Shown here: positions 7,138 to 11,367 of the stretch, in pieces | How the letters are laid out: every line of letters starts with the position of its first letter | Numbering within the stretch: the stretch's first letter is position 1 | NCBI GenBank assembly: GCA_003162615.1 | Contig: PMNG01000069.1 | Location: 8,435 to 19,801 of the forward strand | Direction: 5' to 3' | Source: Methanothrix sp. | GTDB lineage: Archaea > Halobacteriota > Methanosarcinia > Methanotrichales > Methanotrichaceae | DNA: 11,367 bases | Translations under genes and position numbers: made by a program | The notes under the pieces: generated by a model | Database searches by the model: none | The model's input: the letters and a program-made list of their open reading frames with translations, nothing else | What the model was told of the DNA's origin: nothing

Positions 7138-8007
7138 TTAACCTTCGTCCTCTGTCTGATTCTTAACCCCATTCTGAGTTTGCGTGGCGGTGCCGCTAGT
7201 GTCTTCCAATGCTTCTTTATCATACTTAGCTCCTCCAGGTATTCCAGGCATCCTTTTGTCAGGATCAAAGTCCTCGTAGATATGCATGTACACATACCCG
7301 GCGGCCTCGACAAGTAGGGCAAGAATCTCTGGATGTCTCACGGTTTCCTTATCAAACGCATTATTGGCATCCCACATACGAATCCGAAAACGCATCTCTT
7401 CATCATATCTGGTTTGAGTCCAATCAAACCGTATCAAAGCATCACAAAGTTTTTTGTTGTTCGACAACATAAGTACTCGTGGGATTAAGATGTCTCTAAT
7501 ATTATCCAATCTCCATAATACCAGTTCGTAGTATCTTCGCATTAGATCAACGTCAATGCGCCATGGTTCTCCACTATCTAATTCTTTGTTCCTTTTTTGT
7601 ATGGCAAGGGTTAACAACTGTGACAATAATATTATTGATGCACCTATATCTTTACTGGGACTACCAGTGTCTTTGCCTATGATAGCTTCCTCATTCCGGA
7701 GAAACTGAAATAATTTAGGCTCAGTCTTTTCAATCTCGGCTAGATTAAGTGAAGTGAGCGCAGTTATGTTACAAATATGATACAAAATAGACTTGTAAGT
7801 CATCATGCGGATTTCATCCCATTGCTCTTTCCTTGCCCCCTCTAGCAGTCTGTTTACTACTCCTGCACCTACCAAAAGAGAAATCGATAAGTAAGTAGCT
7901 TTGTTGAGCAAATCTCCAACATTTGGAGGCCAGTCACTATCTAGCATTTTGAAATAAATGTCGACTATCGTCAACACGCAGGTCAGAAGGAAAAGTGTTC
8001 CAATCAC
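7138..8007 (-). CDS. Unrecognised protein with two N-terminal membrane segments and a helical soluble domain
   Basis: The 289 residues begin with a hydrophobic segment (about 2-20), a short polar loop with WPPN (26-29) and a second hydrophobic segment (about 36-54, ending VNRLLEG). A mostly helical, charged, probably cytoplasmic domain follows to about 250, with a polar Gln/Thr/Glu-rich tail (265-289). The KEQWDEIR stretch (60-67) just after the second membrane segment recalls unannotated two-TM proteins of many microbes; function unknown. The start is GTG at 8005-8007 with AAAGGAG immediately before it, giving almost no spacing. No ATG, GTG or TTG lies further upstream in frame, although the frame stays open to 8079. 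The gene is AT-richer than its neighbours and uses many ATA, AAT and TTA codons, which suggests an acquired or accessory gene. It is convergent with the PLP enzyme and divergent from the exonuclease III gene. Confidence 0.7.
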   Translation of the reverse strand: MIGTLFLLTCVLTIVDIYFKMLDSDWPPNVGDLLNKATYLSISLLVGAGVVNRLLEGARKEQWDEIRMMTYKSILYHICNITALTSLNLAEIEKTEPKLFQFLRNEEAIIGKDTGSPSKDIGASIILLSQLLTLAIQKRNKELDSGEPWRIDVDLMRRYYELVLWRLDNIRDILIPRVLMLSNNKKLCDALIRFDWTQTRYDEEMRFRIRMWDANNAFDKETVRHPEILALLVEAAGYVYMHIYEDFDPDKRMPGIPGGAKYDKEALEDTSGTATQTQNGVKNQTEDEG

Positions 8008-8118
8008 CTCCTTTGTGGAGTACTTCGTAAGATCACCTCGTATAGGGATTGTCCACTTAATTAATTGTTGCAGAATTTAACAGTAATCCCCGCCAGATAT
8101 TGGAGCTTTATCATTATC

Positions 8119-8126
8119 TATATATT
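8119..8126 (-). promoter_or_regulatory. TATA-like element upstream of the membrane protein gene
   Basis: On the minus strand this reads AATATATA, placing a start near 8094 and a leader of about 87 bases before the GTG at 8007. A nearer AT-rich element at 8057-8066 (AATTAATTAA) would instead give a leader of about 25 bases. The sequence is nearly symmetrical and could act in either direction, so the direction is uncertain. Confidence 0.3.
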
Positions 8127-8317
8127 CAAAAAAATCAGTATGGCAACACATATTTTCAGGATTTGGATGGAACGTTATGCGGGAAGGAAAAGAACAAATT
8201 TTGTTAGTCAGATATTCATGGAGTTCTATGCTTCAACCACGATGTTCGATAAATGCCTGGCGCGAACCCGGATTACCGACGTTTAGACTAATTCTATTCC
8301 ATTCACCAAAAGAAATA

Positions 8318-8321
8318 GAGG
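8318..8321 (+). promoter_or_regulatory. Ribosome binding site deciding the exonuclease III start
   Basis: GAGG lies 10 bases before the ATG at 8332, a workable spacing. It lies only one base before the in-frame TTG at 8323, which would be too close. The ATG also yields the family's usual short N-terminus. Confidence 0.5.
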
Positions 8322-8331
8322 ATTGAATGAA

Positions 8332-9117
8332 ATGCCCACAATTCGTATTCTCTCCTGGAACGTGAATGGCCTTCGAGCCGTCCACAAGAAAGGCTTCCTT
8401 GAATGGCTGCAACGAGATGGGCCGGACATCCTGTGCGTCCAGGAGACCAAGTCCAGAGAGGACCAAATACCGGTCCAGGTTAAGGACGCTCCGGGGTACC
8501 ATACCTACTTTTCCTCTGGGCTTAAGAAGGGGTACGCAGGCATCGGGCTCTTCACCAGGAAGAAGCCGTTATCCGTGAAATTCTCCTTGGAAATTGACGG
8601 CTTCGACGACGAGAGCCGGGCAATAGTTGCAGACTACGGAAGCTTCATCCTCTTCAACGTGTACTTCCCCAACGGCAAGGCTTCAAAAGAGCGGCTGGAG
8701 TACAAGCTGAAGTTCTACGATCTTTTCCTGGAGCTGGTGGACCGTCTGAAGGCCGAGGGCCGCAGAATTGGTATCTGCGGCGACGTCAACACAGCCCACA
8801 CGGAGTTGGATATCGCCAGGCCAAAGCAGAACGAGAAGATCTCCGGCTTCCTGCCTATTGAGCGGACCTGGATGGATATGTTTGTATCTCACGGCTTCCT
8901 CGACAGCTTCCGCATCTTCAACAAAGAGGGTGGGCACTACTCCTGGTGGGACCTGAAGACCAAGGCCAGAGAACGGAATGTTGGCTGGAGGATCGACTAC
9001 TTCTTTGTGAGTGATAACTTAAAAGACAGGATAAAATCCGCCTTCATCATGACTGAGGTTTTGGGATCGGATCACTGCCCGGTTGGTATCGAGATGATCG
9101 ACGACGTGACAGAATAA
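8332..9117 (+). CDS. xthA: Exonuclease III / AP endonuclease (EEP family)
   Basis: A DNA repair nuclease that incises DNA 5' of abasic sites and trims 3' ends in base excision repair. Its 261 residues match the exonuclease III family from end to end. Active-site residues seen: Asn10 (LSWNVNGLR), Glu38 (CVQETK), Tyr111 (FNVYFPNG), Asp151 and Asn153 (CGDVNTAH), Asp222 (WRIDYFFVS), and the terminal Asp247-His248 pair (GSDHCP). RPKQNEK (163-169) is also typical of the family. Some archaeal members also cleave at deoxyuridine; sequence alone does not settle that here. The TTG at 8323 would add three residues and is disfavoured by ribosome binding site spacing. Base composition returns here to that of the left block, in contrast with the AT-rich neighbour. 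Confidence 0.95.
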   Translation: MPTIRILSWNVNGLRAVHKKGFLEWLQRDGPDILCVQETKSREDQIPVQVKDAPGYHTYFSSGLKKGYAGIGLFTRKKPLSVKFSLEIDGFDDESRAIVADYGSFILFNVYFPNGKASKERLEYKLKFYDLFLELVDRLKAEGRRIGICGDVNTAHTELDIARPKQNEKISGFLPIERTWMDMFVSHGFLDSFRIFNKEGGHYSWWDLKTKARERNVGWRIDYFFVSDNLKDRIKSAFIMTEVLGSDHCPVGIEMIDDVTE

Positions 9118-9197
9118 ACATGCTTTTCGTCGCCTGCTATATATTGGCCCTCCTGACAAAGTTATTTACATCCAGTCACCGATGAGCTGCATAAAAG

Positions 9198-9229
9198 CGA
9201 TACCAGGATCAGAAGCGATCCCGGTATCG
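9198..9229 (-). terminator. 13-bp hairpin and T-run ending the cysteine-repeat protein gene
   Basis: Bases 9198-9210 and 9217-9229 are inverted repeats with a 6-base loop. In minus-strand RNA the single imperfect position becomes a G-U wobble, so the whole 13-bp stem can pair; in plus-strand RNA the same position is an A-C mismatch. On the minus strand the stem is soon followed by CTTTTATG. It lies 41 bases past the minus-strand stop at 9270. Pairing and T-run both point to the minus-strand transcript. Confidence 0.6.
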
Positions 9230-9269
9230 ACGGGCATTTCCCATCCACTTCACCAACGTTGATTCTCAG

Positions 9270-10403
9270 CTAGGCTGCTCCGGCACTGCTGCCCAAGAGC
9301 CCACCGGAATTGTAGCCACCCCCATCATTATCAGACTCCGGGTTGGGATTAGGCACAGGTCCCGGCATGGGTGTGGGTTCGGGCTGAGGTTCGGGGGCAG
9401 GAGGGTTTAGTCCAGTGCATAGACATCGACCGTTTACCCAGTTGCAGTCGGGGTTTTGCTCACACTTCACCTTCTCGGGGTCCTCAGGACGAAGACCTCG
9501 ACAGAGACACTGCCCATCTACCCAATCGCAATCAGGGTTCTGCTCGCAACTAATTTTCTCCTGATCATCGGGATTCGGCATTGTGCAGAGACACTGGCCA
9601 TTTACCCAGTTGCAGTTGGGATTCTGCTCACATTTCACCTTTTCAGGATTCTCTGGAAGTAAGCCGGTACACAAGCACTGACCATTCACCCAGTTGCACA
9701 GAGGGTTCTTCTCGCATTGCTGCTTAGGAGTTGGTGGAACTGGTTTGGGTGGAACCGGCCTAGGTTGCTGAACAGAGTACACGTCGATGACAACCATGTT
9801 GCTGTAGCCACCAGTGACGCTGAATACATCGAGATGTCTTCCTGGAGTATCGGCATAGTACCAGATATAGTAGTAGCCAGACTGAACAAACCCCAGATTG
9901 TATTTCATCACAAATCCGCTGGGGTAGACTTCGTACATGGTAATGGGCGAGGGCACAGGCACATAGAGAAGTTCTCGCGCATAGGCTCCCAGGGGCATCG
10001 TAGCGTACCACGACCAGCTCACAGATCTTTCAATCCATAAGCCTGGCGACGTGCTGGGGAACTGGGAGGTAAACCCGTTCCACCCCAGGTAGTTGCCTTT
10101 GTAGAATACGTATGTGGACGGGCTAGACTGAGCATTAAAAGGATTCAACCCATTCAGCTCAGTCTTAGTCGGAGATTGCGTTGTGTAAAATGCAATCTCG
10201 GTTCCGGACGCTGTTGCAGGCGCGTGCGGTGCCATCGCATTAGCAAGAGCACTTCCTGTATCGGTCTCCAGACTCTGCACGATGGGATTTGCCGCGGTCA
10301 AGTTCTCTGTTCCAGTGCTTCCGGATATATCATACCCTCCCAGTGCTATACCTATGAAAAAGAAGAAGGTTATCAAAATCCAGACAAAATTTCGATTAGT
10401 CAC
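9270..10403 (-). CDS. Exported protein with four 28-residue cysteine-rich repeats and proline-rich linkers
   Basis: Not recognised as a named family. Numbered from the GTG at 10403 it has 377 residues. A signal peptide or anchor comes first (Asn/Arg, then a very hydrophobic Phe-rich run, about 6-22). A Ser/Thr/Pro- and aromatic-rich domain follows (about 65-210, with many Trp and Tyr, including YYYIWYYADTPGRH at 177-190), probably beta-rich. After a proline linker (PVPPKPVPPTP) come four repeats (230 to about 333) of the pattern CEQNPxCNWVNGQCLC, and last a Pro/Glu tail ending in Gly/Ser/Ala. The repeats have the form C-x5-C-x6-C-x-C with four cysteines each, suggesting disulfide-bonded or metal-binding modules outside the cell. 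The GTG at 10409 has been preferred by length, but GAGGTG overlaps it and sits 5 bases before the GTG at 10403. The gene has its own TATA box and terminator, so it is monocistronic. Confidence 0.75.
   Translation of the reverse strand: MTNRNFVWILITFFFFIGIALGGYDISGSTGTENLTAANPIVQSLETDTGSALANAMAPHAPATASGTEIAFYTTQSPTKTELNGLNPFNAQSSPSTYVFYKGNYLGWNGFTSQFPSTSPGLWIERSVSWSWYATMPLGAYARELLYVPVPSPITMYEVYPSGFVMKYNLGFVQSGYYYIWYYADTPGRHLDVFSVTGGYSNMVVIDVYSVQQPRPVPPKPVPPTPKQQCEKNPLCNWVNGQCLCTGLLPENPEKVKCEQNPNCNWVNGQCLCTMPNPDDQEKISCEQNPDCDWVDGQCLCRGLRPEDPEKVKCEQNPDCNWVNGRCLCTGLNPPAPEPQPEPTPMPGPVPNPNPESDNDGGGYNSGGLLGSSAGAA
9405..9716 (-). repeat. Four tandem 84-bp coding repeats (28-residue cysteine modules)
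   Basis: Units at 9633-9716, 9549-9632, 9465-9548 and 9405-9464 (last one shortened, running into the proline-rich tail). Each encodes C-x5-C-x6-C-x-C with an invariant core (NP, W-V, G-x-C-L-C) and a linker of the kind GLxPExPEKVK. The units share the protein motif more strictly than the DNA, with many synonymous differences, so this is an established array under protein-level selection rather than a fresh duplication. Confidence 0.9.
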
Positions 10404-10408
10404 GATCA

Positions 10409-10414
10409 CACCTC
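10409..10414 (-). promoter_or_regulatory. Ribosome binding site of the cysteine-repeat protein gene
   Basis: On the minus strand GAGGTG is followed by five bases and then GTG at 10403-10401, the normal spacing. The alternative GTG at 10409-10407 overlaps the site itself and is therefore unlikely. Confidence 0.6.
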
Positions 10415-10478
10415 ATAGGTTTCTTTTTCCACGCTGTTCTGCTAGTGTCTGCCGAAACACGGAGATGAGTGTCAGCAG

Positions 10479-10486
10479 TATTTAAA
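10479..10486 (-). promoter_or_regulatory. TATA box of the cysteine-repeat protein gene
   Basis: Minus-strand TTTAAATA is a good archaeal TATA match. Transcription should start near 10455, giving a leader of about 50 bases that contains the GAGGTG ribosome binding site. The leader includes a short GTGT/ACAC inverted repeat (about 10446-10461) whose significance is unclear. Confidence 0.5.
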
Positions 10487-10782
10487 CACCCGATTAATCT
10501 CGTAATTACCCACCTATTTCTGATTCTTAAGCATCTTACTTTATAAAATCGATTATCTCTTAAAATTTGAAAGCTGAGGGTTTGAAACCAAAGTGGTATA
10601 ATGGACGGTAGTAGTATGTACAACCTGCAATCCATCTACATGTTTTCGCTATAACAGTGGCACAGTGCAATAGCCCAGCATCACATCCACTCGCACGAGC
10701 CATTACCTCTGAAAACATATCATAAAGTAGGCTGTTTTCGACATACTCGAAGAAGAGACAGCCCTCGCACTCACCTGCGATC

Positions 10783-11166
10783 TCATTTCTTCTTTCCGGC
10801 TTTCGTCGGGCACTGGCGCATAGATGCATCCTCAATCCCGAGGTAGTCTGCTCCCCAGTTGCAGAGCGCTTCCAGGATCGGGATTAACGTCTTCCCGAAA
10901 TCAGTGATCCTGTATTCCACATGGGGTGGCACTTCAGGATAGACCGTCCGCTTGATAACCCCGTCTTGCTCCAGCTCGCGGAGCTGCTTCGTCAGCATCT
11001 TGGCATTGACACCCGGCGGCCCCTTCTGCAACTCGCCAAAGCGCAACACGTTATCTCCGAGGGCCCAGAGGATGAGGGGTTTCCACTTGCCGCCGATCAC
11101 ATCTAGTGCTGCCTCCACCGAGCAATGGTAGGTCTTCCCGTTCTTCGTGTAGGTCATAGTTACCAT
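10783..11166 (-). CDS. HxlR-family winged-helix transcriptional regulator
   Basis: A 127-residue DNA-binding protein of the HxlR (MarR-like) family, which act as dimeric regulators, several of them redox- or electrophile-responsive. The family signature VEAALDVIGGKWKPLILWAL occupies about residues 17-36. The helix-turn-helix recognition helix is near 54-69 (NAKMLTKQLRELEQDG), followed by the beta-wing (GVIKRTVYPEVPPHVEYRITDFG). Cys15, just before the signature, is at the position used for thiol sensing in members such as HypR/YodB, so redox sensing is possible but unproven. Cys102 and Cys119 are also present. No ribosome binding site precedes the ATG, consistent with a very short leader from the TATA box at 11201-11208. 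A direct repeat covers its start region. The divergent gene at the right edge is its likely target. Confidence 0.92.
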   Translation of the reverse strand: MVTMTYTKNGKTYHCSVEAALDVIGGKWKPLILWALGDNVLRFGELQKGPPGVNAKMLTKQLRELEQDGVIKRTVYPEVPPHVEYRITDFGKTLIPILEALCNWGADYLGIEDASMRQCPTKAGKKK

Positions 11167-11189
11167 TATGAAAGTATGTTACTATTATG
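11159..11189. promoter_or_regulatory. Direct-repeat operator candidate for the HxlR regulator
   Basis: Two 12-base direct repeats differing at one position, GTTACCATTATG (11159-11170) and GTTACTATTATG (11178-11189), spaced 19 bases start to start. One covers the regulator's ATG and the other its predicted transcription start, just inside the TATA box. Binding here would block the regulator's own transcription. Bacterial HxlR is reported to bind direct repeats, which fits. The flanks also allow an imperfect inverted reading (ATAGTTAC...GTTACTAT). Confidence 0.5.
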
Positions 11190-11200
11190 CCCGTATTTCC

Positions 11201-11208
11201 TATAAATA
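11201..11208 (-). promoter_or_regulatory. TATA box of the HxlR gene
   Basis: Minus-strand TATTTATA (plus strand TATAAATA) lies 35 bases before the regulator ATG, predicting a leader of about 10 bases. It could also serve the divergent plus-strand gene, but for that gene it is far from the start. Confidence 0.5.
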
Positions 11209-11339
11209 CAGTTAGGGCAGATTTTAATCTAATGGTTCAGATTGCCGTTGCAGAAAGATTAGCATGTGTTCTGCCTGCATTTGGCGTTCTGTCAGCAGTT
11301 CAGCAGCCCTTGCATATTCCTGGGAGTGTGGAAAAGCCT

Positions 11340-11367
11340 ATGGATAAGATACAGATCGGACAGAACT
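11340..11367 (+). CDS. Start of a divergent gene, possibly flavin reductase-like (3' end cut off)
   Basis: An ATG at 11340 opens a frame that runs off the window and reads MDKIQIGQN. GGGAG (11322-11326) lies 13 bases upstream as a possible ribosome binding site. The frame is open further back to an ATG at 11232, but the 36 residues this would add have no family look. Short starts of the form M-x-K-I-x-I-G-x-N are usual in archaeal flavoredoxin/flavin-reductase-like proteins, and HxlR regulators often sit next to such genes. With nine residues this is inference from context, not an identification. Confidence 0.3.

Larger units (their letters stand above)
8008..8331. other. AT-rich intergenic region with divergent promoter elements
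   Basis: About 320 bases separate the minus-strand membrane protein gene from the plus-strand exonuclease III gene. It holds TATA-like elements (TATATATT 8119-8126; TTAATTAATT 8057-8066) and, read on the minus strand, two GAGGTGAT-type sequences (around 8031-8039 and 8002-8010). A short plus-strand frame (ATG at 8140, stop at 8284-8286) would encode 48 residues, but no homology is recognised and I do not call it. No tRNA, transposase remnant or long repeat was seen. Confidence 0.5.
10404..10782. other. Intergenic region between HxlR regulator and cysteine-repeat protein gene
   Basis: About 380 bases. The part nearest the cysteine-repeat gene holds its promoter and leader. The rest (10490-10782) carries another TATA-like element readable on the plus strand (TTTATAAAAT, 10540-10549) with no convincing open frame behind it. 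The only frames there are a 17-codon one at 10600 and an antisense-like minus-strand frame that overlaps the regulator. I see no RNA gene or mobile element. The regulator's 3' end lies here without an obvious terminator. Confidence 0.4.

Noticed and set aside
8256..8281. GCGCGAACCCGGATTACC, which resembles a tRNA T-arm or the 3' part of a tRNA
   Set aside because: No matching acceptor, D or anticodon arms can be drawn around it on either strand, so neither a tRNA nor an integration-site remnant is supported.
8065..8286. Short plus-strand frame (73 codons from a TTG, 48 from ATG 8140) in the AT-rich gap
   Set aside because: No recognisable domain, no ribosome binding site at a good distance, and the TATA-like element at 8119-8126 is too close to the ATG at 8140. 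It remains possible as a 39-residue peptide from ATG 8167 but is unsupported.
9456..9662. Hydrophobic plus-strand frame opposite the cysteine repeats
   Set aside because: Its repeating pattern is the direct shadow of the 84-bp coding repeats on the minus strand.
9405..9716. CRISPR-like or satellite array because of regular 84-bp periodicity
   Set aside because: The units are contiguous without spacers, in frame, and conserved at the protein rather than the DNA level.
10590..10625. GTGGTATAATGG, similar to a tRNA D-arm
   Set aside because: No acceptor stem or T-arm at the required distances.
10560..10835. Minus-strand frame of 91 codons between the regulator and the cysteine-repeat gene
   Set aside because: Its N-terminal part overlaps the HxlR gene in another frame, and composition and sequence resemble no family; probably a chance frame.

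Overview
The window looks like a chromosome segment of a methanogenic euryarchaeon, most plausibly a Methanothrix/Methanosaeta-like or related Methanomicrobia lineage. Evidence: an archaeal tandem-repeat tRNA-splicing endonuclease, a divergent relative of archaeal type II glyceraldehyde-3-phosphate dehydrogenase, a PP-loop/PUA/ferredoxin fusion of the kind found in methanogens, archaeal TATA boxes close to start codons, and GGAGGTGATC-like ribosome binding sites. The genus is inference; no 16S gene or methanogenesis gene lies in the window.

Left block, plus strand (1-6967). A GAPDH-like gene cut by the left edge is followed after 5 bases by endA, then, after a short gap, by a non-hydrolysing UDP-GlcNAc 2-epimerase (wecB) with a hairpin/T-run behind it. 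A good TATA box then drives a nearly leaderless 665-residue protein: zinc ribbon, PUA-like domain, PP-loop (PAPS-reductase type) domain with an APS-reductase-like CC...CxxC iron-sulfur signature, and a C-terminal 2x[4Fe-4S] ferredoxin. A hairpin-rich 3' region with a T7 terminator separates it from a PLP-dependent Cys/Met-metabolism enzyme, whose own TATA box places its start at the ATG at 5783. These two genes suggest local sulfur chemistry, but they are separate transcription units.

Middle block (7138-9117). A minus-strand gene for an unrecognised protein with two membrane segments and a helical soluble domain sits in visibly AT-richer DNA. It is followed by a roughly 320-base AT-rich gap and the plus-strand exonuclease III/AP endonuclease gene.

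Right block (9118-11367). A minus-strand gene encodes an exported protein with four 28-residue cysteine-rich repeats and a proline-rich tail. It ends in a 13-bp hairpin plus T-run and has its own TATA box and ribosome binding site. Upstream lies an HxlR-family regulator with a 12-bp direct repeat over its start and promoter, probably its operator. Divergent from it, cut by the right edge, is the start of a plus-strand gene whose first residues resemble flavin-reductase-like proteins.

No rRNA, complete tRNA, CRISPR array, transposase or integrase was seen. The most interesting items are the PUA/PP-loop/ferredoxin fusion without the usual reductase nucleophile motif, the cysteine-repeat surface protein, and the HxlR direct-repeat operator.
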